Translations under genes and position numbers: made by a program
Assembly: GCA_030431985.1 (NCBI GenBank)
Contig: JAUIIB010000016.1
Span: 1 to 53,264, forward strand
Direction of reading: 5' to 3'
DNA length: 53,264 nucleotides
Source: Gammaproteobacteria bacterium
GTDB lineage: Bacteria; Pseudomonadota; Gammaproteobacteria; Burkholderiales; Nitrosomonadaceae
Shown: in pieces, positions 27,716 to 36,886 of the stretch
How the letters are laid out: every line of letters starts with the position of its first letter
Numbering within the stretch: position 1 is the first letter of the stretch
The notes under the pieces: model-generated
What the model saw: the letters and a program-made list of their open reading frames with translations, nothing else
Told to the model about the DNA's origin: nothing
Database searches by the model: none

Positions 27716-28961
27716 GGGGTGGATTGAAGGACGCGTAGAAGACTTACTTTATGGACTAGAGGCCGGAGTAAGCGTTAACGGTGATGACCGCCCCAAATCT
27801 TCAGCCGAAAAAGCTGTTCTCAAAGTGAGTGCTGTTTCATATGGTTATTTCGATGAAACAGCGTGCAAGGTAATTTCAAACGGTGAATTAGATAGAGCAA
27901 GAATACATCCGAAAGCTGGGCAAATAATTATTAGCCGTAGCAATACTGAAGAGCTTGTTGGCGCTAGCACCTATATCAACAAAAATTATGATGACTTATT
28001 TTTGCCAGATAAATTGTGGCAAACGGTTCCAAAACCGGAGTCAGATATGAAATGGCTGAGTTATGTTCTAGCTTCAAACCACGCACGTTATACGTTGTCA
28101 AATCTGGCCACTGGCACCAGCGGTTCGATGAAGAATATTACGAAGAGTGAGCTGCTCACCCTAAAACTTTTAATCCCTCCAGCCAAAGAACAAAAGAAAA
28201 TCGCCAGAATTCTCTCCACATGGGATCGGGCGATCGAGGTCACGGAAAAGCTGCTGAAAAATAGCCAGCAACAAAAAATAGCCCTCATGCAACAACTCCT
28301 CACCGGCAAAAAACGCCTGCCCGGTTTTAATGGGGAGTGGGAAGACGTACCGATTAAAAGCATGGGAAAAATAGTGTCCGGCGGCACACCGGATACTAAT
28401 ATCGACGAATATTGGGATGGCGATGTCTTATGGATGACTCCAACTGATGTTACAGCTCTTAAGCATCGCCATATTAACAACACGAAAAGAAAAATAACGC
28501 AGCTTGGGATTAAAAACAGTTCTGCCACTTTAATGCCTAAAGGTTCGTTATTAGTGTGTACACGCGCCACAATAGGATTAATGTCAATTTCAACTACAGA
28601 AATAACAACCAACCAGGGCTTTAAAAATGTTGTTCCGAACAATCAGTACGACGTAGGCTTTTTATATTACTTATTCAATTTCTTTAAAAATAAATTCGTT
28701 TCTTATGCTTGCGGATCAACATTTCTCGAATTGTCAAAGAAAGACTTTGAAAAATTGCGATTTTTGTGTCCTCCAGTCGATGAACAGCGAAAAATCGCTT
28801 CTGTTTTTTCCGCTGCCGACAAAGAAATTGAAATCCTCGAACAAAAACTTGGTTGTCTCCGGCAGGAGAAAAAAGCGCTGATGCAACAACTCCTCACCGG
28901 CAAACGCCGCGTGAAGGTGGATGAAGACGAACTCCCCCAAAAGGAGGCCGCCCGTGCCTGA
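27702..28961 (+). CDS. hsdS: Type I restriction specificity subunit
   Basis: A 419-residue S subunit with two target-recognition domains, each followed by a conserved helix ending in ALMQQLLTGK. ATG 27702 (MNVPEGWIEG) is chosen over the longer open frame. The two halves determine the two parts of a bipartite target. The helices are encoded by 24 bp that is identical at 28287-28310 and 28881-28904, which could allow domain loss or swapping by recombination. Its end overlaps hsdR by eight bases. Confidence 0.93.
   Translation: MNVPEGWIEGRVEDLLYGLEAGVSVNGDDRPKSSAEKAVLKVSAVSYGYFDETACKVISNGELDRARIHPKAGQIIISRSNTEELVGASTYINKNYDDLFLPDKLWQTVPKPESDMKWLSYVLASNHARYTLSNLATGTSGSMKNITKSELLTLKLLIPPAKEQKKIARILSTWDRAIEVTEKLLKNSQQQKIALMQQLLTGKKRLPGFNGEWEDVPIKSMGKIVSGGTPDTNIDEYWDGDVLWMTPTDVTALKHRHINNTKRKITQLGIKNSSATLMPKGSLLVCTRATIGLMSISTTEITTNQGFKNVVPNNQYDVGFLYYLFNFFKNKFVSYACGSTFLELSKKDFEKLRFLCPPVDEQRKIASVFSAADKEIEILEQKLGCLRQEKKALMQQLLTGKRRVKVDEDELPQKEAARA
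28287..28904 (+). repeat. Identical 24-bp direct repeats within hsdS
   Basis: Bases 28287-28310 and 28881-28904 are identical (beginning ATGCAACAACTCCTCACCGG). They code for the same LLTGK helix end after each target-recognition domain. Such repeats are known recombination points for changing type I specificity. Confidence 0.85.
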
Positions 28962-31900
28962 AGCCGCCATGACACTCCCCAAATTCCAGGAAGAATACAG
29001 CGCCAAGATTCCGGCGCTCACGCTGCTGCATAATCTGGGCTGGGCTTTTCTTTCACCGGAGCAAGCCCTGTCGGCACGGGACGGCAAAACCAGTGAAGTG
29101 GTTCTACGAGAAGTGTTGCGCGGTGAGCTGCGCAAGCGCCGCTATATCTATGGTGGAAAGGAACGCGCCTTTTCCGAACAGGCGATTGATAACGTCATTG
29201 CTGAGTTGTGCAGCCCGGCCCTCAATGAAGGTTTGGGCGTGGCCAATGAAAAAATCTATAACCATTTGCTCTATGGCATTTCGGTGAAGGAATTTGTCGA
29301 TGGCAAGAAAATCAATCCGACACTCCCAATTATCGACTGGAATAACCACGCGAATAACAGCTTTCTGTTTACCGAGGAATGCAGCGTACAGCGCACCGGC
29401 GGCGCGGATCACCGCAGACCAGATATCGTTTGTTTTGTGAATGGCCTGCCGCTGGCCGTGATTGAAGCCAAACGACCGGACAACCACGCGGGCAAAAACC
29501 CGACGATTGACGAAGGCATTTCGCAGAACCTGCGCAACCAGCGCAATGATGAAATCCCGCATTTATTTGCCTATGCGCAATTGCTGTTTTCCATTAACGG
29601 GGCGGATGGGCGTTACGGCACACAAGGCACACCGATTAAGTTTTGGGCGCGCTGGCGCGAGGAAGATATCCGCGATCCGGAATTCTACGCGGTTAAAAAC
29701 AAGGTATTGGACGAATCGGCTAAGGCGGCTTTGTTTTCGCATCGGCCAGGTCAGGATCAGAAATGGTATGAAAATCTGATTGCTGGCGGTGAACTGGCCG
29801 TGACCGAACAAGACCGGCTTTTGATCAGCCTGCTTTCTCCTGATCGGTTGCTGGAAATGACGCGATACTTTGTGCTGTTTGACAAAAAGGTCGGCAAGGT
29901 CGCCGCACGTTATCAGCAGGTTTTCGGGATCAAGCGCCTGATTGAGCGCATTAATTCCAAAGACAGGCAAGGCGCACGGCAAGGCGGCGTGATTTGGCAT
30001 ACCACCGGCTCGGGCAAATCCTTCACCATGGTATTTTTATCCAAAGCTCTTATCCTGCATGAATCCTTGAAGCAATGCCGCATTGTTGTCGTGACGGATC
30101 GTGTCGATCTTGAAGGCCAACTCAGCAAAACATTCAGTACCGGCGGAGAGCTGGCGAGCAAGAAAGACAAGGCCGCTGCGATGGCGACTTCCGGCAAGCG
30201 GCTAGCTGAGCAGATTGCTACTGGCACCGAGCGTATTATTTTTACCATCATCAATAAATTTGCCATCGCCGCCAAAATGCCGGAATGCCACAACCCCAGC
30301 TCGGACATTATCGTGCTGGTCGATGAAGGCCACCGCGGTCAAGGCGGAGAAAATTATATCCGCATGCGCCGGGCGCTACCCAATGCGGCCTTTGTCGCCT
30401 TTACCGGTACACCGTTGCTCAAGGACGACAAAACCACCAACAAATTTGGCCCGATCATTCATGCCTATACCATGCAGCGGGCCGTGGAAGACAAAACCGT
30501 CACGCCGCTGTTATATGAAGAGCGCATACCCGATTTGGATGTTAATGAACGCGCGATTGACAGCTGGTTTGAACGCATCACCGAAGGGCTGACCGAAGAG
30601 CAAAAAACAGACCTCAAGAAAAAATTCGCCAAAAAAGGCCATCTTTATCAATCCGAAGACCGCATTCGCCTGATTGCCTATGATATCGCCAATCACTTCG
30701 TCAAAAACATTGATGAAGGACTGAAAGGCCAGCTCGCCTGTGACAGCAAGTTATCGGCGATCAAATACAAGCAGTTTATGGATGAGCTGGGCTTGTTTGA
30801 ATCGGCGATTGTCATGTCCGCACCCGATACGCGCGAAGGTAATGTGGACGTGGATGAGTCTGGTATTCCTGAAGTCACAAAATGGTGGAACGAATATGTC
30901 GGCAAGCAGGATGAAAAAGACTACACGAAACACATTGTCGAGCGGTTTGAAAACGATGACGATCTTAAAATTCTGATCGTGGTCGATAAATTGCTGACCG
31001 GTTTTGACGAACCCCGGAATACCGTGCTCTATATCGACAAGCCGCTCAAGGAACACAACCTGATTCAAGCTATTGCACGCGTCAACCGTCTGCATCCCAA
31101 GAAGCAATTCGGTCTGCTGATTGATTATCGCGGCATTCTGGCAGAACTCGATACCACCATCGCCAAATATCAGGATTTAGCCAGCCGCACGCAAGGGGGC
31201 TTTGATGTCAGCGATATCGAGGGGCTCTATCAGCAAATGAGCACCGAATATAAAAAGTTACCACGCCTTTATGCGGATTTATGGGCGATCTTTAAGGATG
31301 TTAAAAACAAGGGTGACATCGAGCAGTTACGCCAGGTGATCGTGCCACGAATGCAGGAACGTAATGGCGAGATGATCGACGTGAACCAGAAAATCCGTGA
31401 GGATTTTTATGACCGCCTCAGTGAGTTCACCAATTGCCTCAAGATTGCATTGCAATCAGCCAGTTTTTACGAAGATAAAAGTTTTTCGGAAGATGACCGC
31501 AGGCATTACAAGGAGACGGTCAAGCAGTTCACTGCGCTGCGGCAGCTCGCTAAAACCGATGCCGGGGAATCGGTCGATTACGATGAATATGCCGCGCAGA
31601 TCAAAAAGCTGATGGATAAGCATGTGGTCGGTGTGGAAGTCAGAGAACCTGAGGGGGTTTATGAAGTCAACAAAATGGGTAAGGCGGCTGATCCCAAAGA
31701 GTGGTCAGATGATAAAACCCGCAATGAAACCGATATTATCAAAACCCGCATCACACGCATGATCGAACAAAATCTGCGCGATGATCCTTATGCGCAGGAA
31801 GTGTTTTCCAGGCTCTTGAAGAAGATCATCGAAGAAGCCGAAGCGTTATTCGATCATCCACTCAAACAATACATGCTGTTTAGGGAATTTGAAGAAAAAG

Positions 31901-32244
31901 TGGAAAAGCGTGAAGTCGAAGGTCTGCCGGACAAATTCGCCGACAACAAGCATGCACAAGCCTATTACGGCGTGCTGAAAATGATGATCGGTGAAAATCT
32001 TACTACAATTGATGAGACAACCTCAGACCGCTGGGTGGAGCTCTCATTCAAGGTCGATGAGATCATCACCAACGCCGTTGCAGAGCATTCGATCAATCCA
32101 CAAAACATCGAAGCGGAAATCCGTAAAAACCTCCTGCCGATGATTTTTGCTGAATGCAAGAAAGTTGGCTCCGGCATGGATCAGGCCAAAGCGATGATCG
32201 AACGGATTGTACACGTGGTGCGGGAGGGATTGAACAAATCATGA
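28954..32244 (+). CDS. hsdR: Type I restriction endonuclease subunit R
   Basis: A 1096-residue translocating endonuclease. The N-terminal PD-(D/E)XK nuclease has RRPDIVCFVNG and LAVIEAKRP. The SF2 helicase motor follows: Walker A TTGSGKS (from residue 350), VDEGH (456-460), and motif III FTGTPL, with helicase motif VI AIARVNR. GTG 28954 is chosen because AAGGAGG lies six bases upstream; ATG 28969 is an alternative. It cleaves DNA not methylated by the cognate M and S subunits. Its TGA overlaps the ATG of the next gene. Confidence 0.94.
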   Translation: MPEAAMTLPKFQEEYSAKIPALTLLHNLGWAFLSPEQALSARDGKTSEVVLREVLRGELRKRRYIYGGKERAFSEQAIDNVIAELCSPALNEGLGVANEKIYNHLLYGISVKEFVDGKKINPTLPIIDWNNHANNSFLFTEECSVQRTGGADHRRPDIVCFVNGLPLAVIEAKRPDNHAGKNPTIDEGISQNLRNQRNDEIPHLFAYAQLLFSINGADGRYGTQGTPIKFWARWREEDIRDPEFYAVKNKVLDESAKAALFSHRPGQDQKWYENLIAGGELAVTEQDRLLISLLSPDRLLEMTRYFVLFDKKVGKVAARYQQVFGIKRLIERINSKDRQGARQGGVIWHTTGSGKSFTMVFLSKALILHESLKQCRIVVVTDRVDLEGQLSKTFSTGGELASKKDKAAAMATSGKRLAEQIATGTERIIFTIINKFAIAAKMPECHNPSSDIIVLVDEGHRGQGGENYIRMRRALPNAAFVAFTGTPLLKDDKTTNKFGPIIHAYTMQRAVEDKTVTPLLYEERIPDLDVNERAIDSWFERITEGLTEEQKTDLKKKFAKKGHLYQSEDRIRLIAYDIANHFVKNIDEGLKGQLACDSKLSAIKYKQFMDELGLFESAIVMSAPDTREGNVDVDESGIPEVTKWWNEYVGKQDEKDYTKHIVERFENDDDLKILIVVDKLLTGFDEPRNTVLYIDKPLKEHNLIQAIARVNRLHPKKQFGLLIDYRGILAELDTTIAKYQDLASRTQGGFDVSDIEGLYQQMSTEYKKLPRLYADLWAIFKDVKNKGDIEQLRQVIVPRMQERNGEMIDVNQKIREDFYDRLSEFTNCLKIALQSASFYEDKSFSEDDRRHYKETVKQFTALRQLAKTDAGESVDYDEYAAQIKKLMDKHVVGVEVREPEGVYEVNKMGKAADPKEWSDDKTRNETDIIKTRITRMIEQNLRDDPYAQEVFSRLLKKIIEEAEALFDHPLKQYMLFREFEEKVEKREVEGLPDKFADNKHAQAYYGVLKMMIGENLTTIDETTSDRWVELSFKVDEIITNAVAEHSINPQNIEAEIRKNLLPMIFAECKKVGSGMDQAKAMIERIVHVVREGLNKS

Positions 32245-32990
32245 TCCATTCCACCCAGAAGAAAACAGCTTCAATTCAATATGGCGATAGTGCCATAGAT
32301 TTTGCCATTGAACCCCGTTCAAACGATACGACGAAAGTCCTGATTAAAGTCCATCCCGATTGCCGCGTGGTGGCACACGCCCCACCACTGGCTTCCGATG
32401 ATGAGATTATTCAGGCTGTCAAAAAACGTGCGCGCTGGATTCACCAGCAAATGCGTTATTTTGAAGACCAACGGAAAGATATCCTGCCGCGCCGTTATGT
32501 GAGCGGTGAAAGCCATTTTTATCTGGGACGCAGACATGTATTGAAAGTTCATGAAGCCCCGCGGTCTGCGCCGGAAGTCAAGCTGCTACGCGGCGTACTG
32601 GAGGTGAAAACCAGAACACCGCAATACGAAAAAATCAGAACACTGCTTTTTGACTGGTATAAAGCAAAAGCCAGAGAAGTGTTCGACCGTAGACTGGATG
32701 AAGTGCTGTCGCAAACGCTTTGGGTAAAAGAAAAACCGCCGATAAGACTCTTATCCATGCAAACCCAATGGGGTAGCTGTTCGCCCAAAGGACAACTAAC
32801 GATCAATCCTCATTTGGTAAAAGCACCCAGGGAATGCATTGATTATGTACTGCTGCACGAACTTTGCCACATCGCTGAACATAACCATTCCGAACAGTTT
32901 TACCGGCTGATGAAACAGGTCATGCCGCATTGGGAAAAAGTGAAGGAACGGCTTGATGGAATGGCTTATTATTATTTGAATGATGTTTGA
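32241..32990 (+). CDS. YgjP/SprT-like zinc metallopeptidase
   Basis: A 249-residue protein of the YgjP (DUF45) family. The zinc site is HELCHIAEHNHSEQF (HExxH plus a downstream His), with the conserved TQWGSCSPKGQLTINPHLV ahead of it. ATG 32241 overlaps the hsdR stop as ATGA. These metalloproteases are commonly found directly after hsdR in type I operons. Their role there is not known; turnover of HsdR is an attractive guess. Confidence 0.92.
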   Translation: MIHSTQKKTASIQYGDSAIDFAIEPRSNDTTKVLIKVHPDCRVVAHAPPLASDDEIIQAVKKRARWIHQQMRYFEDQRKDILPRRYVSGESHFYLGRRHVLKVHEAPRSAPEVKLLRGVLEVKTRTPQYEKIRTLLFDWYKAKAREVFDRRLDEVLSQTLWVKEKPPIRLLSMQTQWGSCSPKGQLTINPHLVKAPRECIDYVLLHELCHIAEHNHSEQFYRLMKQVMPHWEKVKERLDGMAYYYLNDV

Positions 32991-33059
32991 GGTTGTTGAC
33001 CCAAAAAGTATTTTTCAACTGAACTGGTATCAAGATTTTCGGAAACAGGAGTAAATGTG

Positions 33060-34238
33060 ATGAACTCAGAAATATCGAGGTTAATAAAAAATACACCTGT
33101 AGCATCCCTAAAAAGATATTTTGAAAGTGTTCACTATGATCTTGTAGAAAAATTTAATTGGAAATCCGACGAAAAGTCTATTAGTAAATCTCTGTTAGAT
33201 ATTACTAAAACAATAACAGATCAAAAGCTGGCCTTATTGAAATCTGATGCGGAACGGATAACCGCATTAACAGATGAGCTGGGTCAAAGCATACTAAAAC
33301 ACTCAATATTCGATGATGAAATCGAAGAATACTATCAACTGGAGAATGAATATGACCGTGTCCTTTGGTTATTTTTAAAAGATCCAAATCGTTTTAAGCA
33401 AGTTGAAGATTGCTGGTATACCGATGCCGGTAGAAATGGACGGATGTGGGATGCCTTTATTGGCCCAAAGGAAATTGAAGTCAGCCAAGACGAAAGTGAT
33501 ATCTTAGCGTTCAAAAACAAAATATTGGAGCTATTCCGCGCAGATGGAAAAATCCAGATAGACATATACGAAAGAACACGTGCTGAGAGTGAGGATAATC
33601 AAATTGAGCTGATACAGGTAATGGTTTACAGGGAGGACTTGCCTAGTACACAACTTGCTTTTGAAGAGGAAAGCCTGATATCGAAAATTGTAAGGCCGGT
33701 TAAAGAGGTTGCACTGACGTATGAGCCGGAGAGTGGATACATAGAAATCGTTGCGGAAGGAAAAGAGCACCGGAAAACTATCACCAAGTTATTTTCAGAG
33801 AACCTGCTCCAGTCGCCAATCGACGGTAAAAAAATTCCGCTAAAGCAGTATGACATTCAAAAGCTTCTCAATCCGGTTGTTTTATCCTTTGATCCAGAGG
33901 ATGGCATAGAGTCCGTCAAGGTTACGCTTTTGAAGGTCAATCCACCGAACAGTAATAACAGTGTGACGCTGGACGTTACCATGAAGGAAGAGCGCAGCAT
34001 ATATAAACTTTCAAAGGAATACTTTGGCAACAATGATCCTCTTAAGTCCGGCTTTCGGTTGAACCAAGTCAGGATCAGCATCAAATTTATGCCTGACCAA
34101 GAGAGCCGAAGAGGCAAAATTCTGCACGTCAAAATTAGGGAGCCGAACGGTTGTGACCTGAAAAGCAAATCGCAGAAAGAAAAGTTGATTGGCGATAAGT
34201 ACCTTGATCGTTGGGAATTGGTTAAAACCCTACTATGA
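33060..34238 (+). CDS. Hypothetical protein, first of a two-gene unit
   Basis: A 392-residue soluble protein. The N-terminal third is helical (LLDITKTITDQKLALLKSDAERI); the rest is beta-rich (VALTYEPESGYIEIVAEG, GIESVKVTLLKVNPP). ATG 33060 has AGGAG eight bases upstream; GTG 33057 is also possible. Its stop overlaps the next gene (ATGA), so the two proteins are co-translated. I do not recognise a family. The pair sits between the R-M operon and the ubiquitin-like operon, has lower GC than the R-M genes, and is a candidate unknown defence unit. Confidence 0.75.
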   Translation: MNSEISRLIKNTPVASLKRYFESVHYDLVEKFNWKSDEKSISKSLLDITKTITDQKLALLKSDAERITALTDELGQSILKHSIFDDEIEEYYQLENEYDRVLWLFLKDPNRFKQVEDCWYTDAGRNGRMWDAFIGPKEIEVSQDESDILAFKNKILELFRADGKIQIDIYERTRAESEDNQIELIQVMVYREDLPSTQLAFEEESLISKIVRPVKEVALTYEPESGYIEIVAEGKEHRKTITKLFSENLLQSPIDGKKIPLKQYDIQKLLNPVVLSFDPEDGIESVKVTLLKVNPPNSNNSVTLDVTMKEERSIYKLSKEYFGNNDPLKSGFRLNQVRISIKFMPDQESRRGKILHVKIREPNGCDLKSKSQKEKLIGDKYLDRWELVKTLL

Positions 34239-35158
34239 GCACTCCGCCCAAAAAATCTGTCGTAGAGCAACTGCTCAGTATCGCAGCCACGCCGGACGCT
34301 TCGATCAAGAGAAAGATTGCGCGGGAAAAATTTGGTGATGACTACAAACTCCTGCTTATTGAAAACGTCTTGAATCACTTTAAAAATCTCAAAGATATCG
34401 AAGTGGCTGACAGCGACCGTGCATATACTGCGGAAATTGAGAGGCGGGACGGAAAAAACATGTATTTTTCCCCCTCCGATGGTTGGGTGGCTGTTCTGGA
34501 TGAGGATATAGCCTTATACCAAATCAATTTCGAATGGCTTTTAAGGGTAATTATGAATGCGCTGAATATAGCTGGTCGTCACAAGCCAAAGGAGATTCTT
34601 AAAGAAAAAATCTGGGCATTAGGCCAGCATAGAATTGAAAGGCAATTAATCAACATCATTGTTGCAAGAAACATCGGCAATGACACTGTTTTTGAAGAAT
34701 TGAAAAATTATCTCAACAATCACCATACCGTAAGAAATACAGCATTGGTGATTGCATTGGATAAAAATATTCCAGTTCATATGTTACTACCCAACCAGAA
34801 CGAACTAATCAGAATAGACGAAGCAATAAAGTGGGATAAGGACAACTTTGAGTTAAACACTGCTTTTCTTGCCGGAAAAATGGGAGGGACAATAAGTAAA
34901 CCTGGCTTTAGTAACGGTTATAGAACTCTAATTTCAAACGGCAAAACGTATGAATTTACGCTAAAACAAAGTGAAGCTTTGGAAGCCATGCATCTTGCAG
35001 GCAAACCTATCCACCAAACAGAAATTCTTGCTCAAACCACGTCGCAGCAAGGAAATAAATTAAGAGAGTTATTTAAGGGTAAAGGCGGGAAAATACATGA
35101 CGCATGGAATGTTATTATTAAGAGTGATCGTAAAGGAAATTACTGGTTAGAATGCTGA
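34235..35158 (+). CDS. Hypothetical protein with C-terminal winged-helix-like region
   Basis: A 307-residue protein, the second gene of the unit. The N-terminal half mixes helices with FSPSDGWVAVLDEDIALYQ. The middle is helical. The C-terminal 75 residues (TLKQSEALEAMHLAGKPIHQTEILAQ to GNYWLEC) look like a winged helix. This suggests DNA or protein binding. No catalytic motif is evident. It is coupled by four-base overlap to the preceding gene. Confidence 0.72.
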   Translation: MSTPPKKSVVEQLLSIAATPDASIKRKIAREKFGDDYKLLLIENVLNHFKNLKDIEVADSDRAYTAEIERRDGKNMYFSPSDGWVAVLDEDIALYQINFEWLLRVIMNALNIAGRHKPKEILKEKIWALGQHRIERQLINIIVARNIGNDTVFEELKNYLNNHHTVRNTALVIALDKNIPVHMLLPNQNELIRIDEAIKWDKDNFELNTAFLAGKMGGTISKPGFSNGYRTLISNGKTYEFTLKQSEALEAMHLAGKPIHQTEILAQTTSQQGNKLRELFKGKGGKIHDAWNVIIKSDRKGNYWLEC

Positions 35159-35214
35159 TATCACTTAGACATGCTGCTAACTTAATAATAAATAGTCAGC
35201 TTTTCTTAAAATCA

Positions 35215-35253
35215 CCCCAATTTTTACCCCTTCACCCCCCCGATTCACCCCCC
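35215..35253 (-). promoter_or_regulatory. Four-tract G-rich element upstream of the ubiquitin-like operon
   Basis: The plus strand has C-runs of 4, 4, 7 and 6 at 35215-35218, 35227-35230, 35235-35241 and 35248-35253, separated by 4-8 bases. The minus strand thus satisfies a G-quadruplex pattern. It stands out in an otherwise AT-rich gap and ends 56 bp before the operon start. Folding and any regulatory role are inferred. Confidence 0.5.
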
Positions 35254-35309
35254 AGTCATTTGTAATACTGAACTCCGAAAGCTCATTAATTTTTTTTGGA
35301 GTTAAAACT

Positions 35310-36353
35310 ATGAATACTGAAATTTTATATGCAATTCATATCAATGGTGAAGTCTTTGAAACCGACAAGCCCGCCATTTCCGGTAAGGAATTACTCAAAA
35401 TGGCTGACAAGGAGCCTTCTGGTGAATTTGTCATCTATCTTCTATTGGAAGATGGGGATATGGAGAATATCCGGCCCACTGAGGTAGTTGATTTACAACG
35501 AAGTGGTATTGAGCAATTCCGCACTTTCAAGGCTGATGTTATTTATCGTTTGGAAATCGATGGTAAGTCACGAGAATGGGGTTCAGACTTTATTAGTGGA
35601 CGAGCTATTAAACGTTTGGCCGGTGTTGATGAACCGGGAGATGTTGGAATTTGGCAAAAAACCAAATGCGGTGAAGACAAGCTCATCGGTGATCGTGACT
35701 TAATTGACCTGACCTATGAAGGAATCGAGAAACTCAGGATCGGTGCCAAATACTCCATTTGCATTGAAGGTAAAGTTTTTGAGTGGCCGAAGAAAACCAT
35801 TACTACCGAAGAAATTATCCAGCTCGGTGGTTGGGATGCAAGCCAGGGTGCCGTAGAGGTGGACAAAGATCAAAATGAGCACCAGCTTGCATCCGGTGAA
35901 GTCATTAAACTGAAGCCGGGACATAATTTCTGTAAGAAGCAGCGTTTCAAGCGTGGATTCGAACAGAATTCCCGCATTGGAAAGGAAATTTTTCTTTTGC
36001 AAAAAAATTTTGACAATGTGGAGTATAAAGAAGTGAATAACCTTCATTGGTTCAGAATCGAAGGTTACTCTCTCCCGTCACCACTTTCACCTGCAACCAT
36101 TCCTGTCGTGTTTAGTGTCACGGTAGGGCACCCCGTTCCTAAGCCATATGGTTTTTATGTGCTGGCAGGTGTAAAGCTGGGTGATCGAGTATTGAGTCTC
36201 AATAACCCGCAACACCCACCACCGTTTGAAGGAAACTGGCGTTTTGCATCATGGGATGTGGAAAATTGGCGGCCCGGTGCAGATGTTACAACCGGTGATA
36301 ACCTGTGGGGCTGGGTGAGAAGTTTCCGTAATCGCTTGCTGGAGGGTGAATAA
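35310..36353 (+). CDS. Triple ubiquitin-like (multiubiquitin) protein fused to E2-like domain
   Basis: A 347-residue fusion. Three beta-grasp repeats lie at residues about 1-73, 74-145 and 146-216. Each starts with a strand pair around INGE/IDGK/IEGK, then ISGKELL, ISGRAIK or ITTEEII, then L(A/G)G. They match the multiubiquitin family. Residues about 224-347 match the Prok-E2_E type E2-like fold (WFRIEGYSLP, YGFYVLAGV, WRFASWDVENWRPG). An RG at 215-216 separates the two parts and could be a processing site. The E2-like part has no cysteine; the only cysteines are C120, C151 and C208. TTGGAG lies before ATG 35310. The stop overlaps the JAB gene (TAATG). Confidence 0.88.
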   Translation: MNTEILYAIHINGEVFETDKPAISGKELLKMADKEPSGEFVIYLLLEDGDMENIRPTEVVDLQRSGIEQFRTFKADVIYRLEIDGKSREWGSDFISGRAIKRLAGVDEPGDVGIWQKTKCGEDKLIGDRDLIDLTYEGIEKLRIGAKYSICIEGKVFEWPKKTITTEEIIQLGGWDASQGAVEVDKDQNEHQLASGEVIKLKPGHNFCKKQRFKRGFEQNSRIGKEIFLLQKNFDNVEYKEVNNLHWFRIEGYSLPSPLSPATIPVVFSVTVGHPVPKPYGFYVLAGVKLGDRVLSLNNPQHPPPFEGNWRFASWDVENWRPGADVTTGDNLWGWVRSFRNRLLEGE

Positions 36354-36886
36354 TGCAATTCTTTATTGACCTTACAGAAAAGCAACATGGTGTTATATGG
36401 AAGCACCTTTTACCAGAAGGTGTAACCCGCGAATCTGCCGCTTTTATCTTTGCCGCATTTCATGAAGCAAAACAGTCATTGGTGCTTAAAGCCCAGGATT
36501 ACTTTCTTGTGGAACAGGATGGCTTTAAGGCGCAATACGATGATTATATCGAACTGTCAGATGAGAGCCGGGTTGCCATTATCAAGAAGGCGCACCAGAC
36601 GAACACGGCGCTCATTGAGTTACATTCCCATCCATTTAATAGTCCGCGGGCCGCTGCATTTTCACTTGCTGACATGAATGGCTTTAAAGAAACCGTTCCG
36701 CATATGTGGTGGAGATTACCCGCAAGACCGTATGCAGCTATTGTAGTTTCACCATGCGGTTTTGACTCACTGGTTTGGCTTACAAACCCTCATTCACCGC
36801 AATGCCTTACAGCATTGCGCGTCGATAGCGAATTGCACAAGCCAACAAGTATGACATTGGGAGGTAAACATGTCTCTGGAAAGTGA
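36353..36886 (+). CDS. JAB/MPN-type metalloprotease (putative deubiquitinase-like)
   Basis: A 177-residue JAMM protein. E27 (ESAAF), H91 and H93 (HSHP), S104 and D107 (SLAD) make the zinc and catalytic set. The spacing from H93 to S104 is ten residues, longer than the canonical seven. In ubiquitin-like operons such enzymes process the modifier precursor or remove it from targets; the RG junction in the neighbouring fusion is the obvious candidate substrate. It overlaps the fusion gene by one base and the E1 gene by 17 bases. Confidence 0.88.
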   Translation: MQFFIDLTEKQHGVIWKHLLPEGVTRESAAFIFAAFHEAKQSLVLKAQDYFLVEQDGFKAQYDDYIELSDESRVAIIKKAHQTNTALIELHSHPFNSPRAAAFSLADMNGFKETVPHMWWRLPARPYAAIVVSPCGFDSLVWLTNPHSPQCLTALRVDSELHKPTSMTLGGKHVSGK

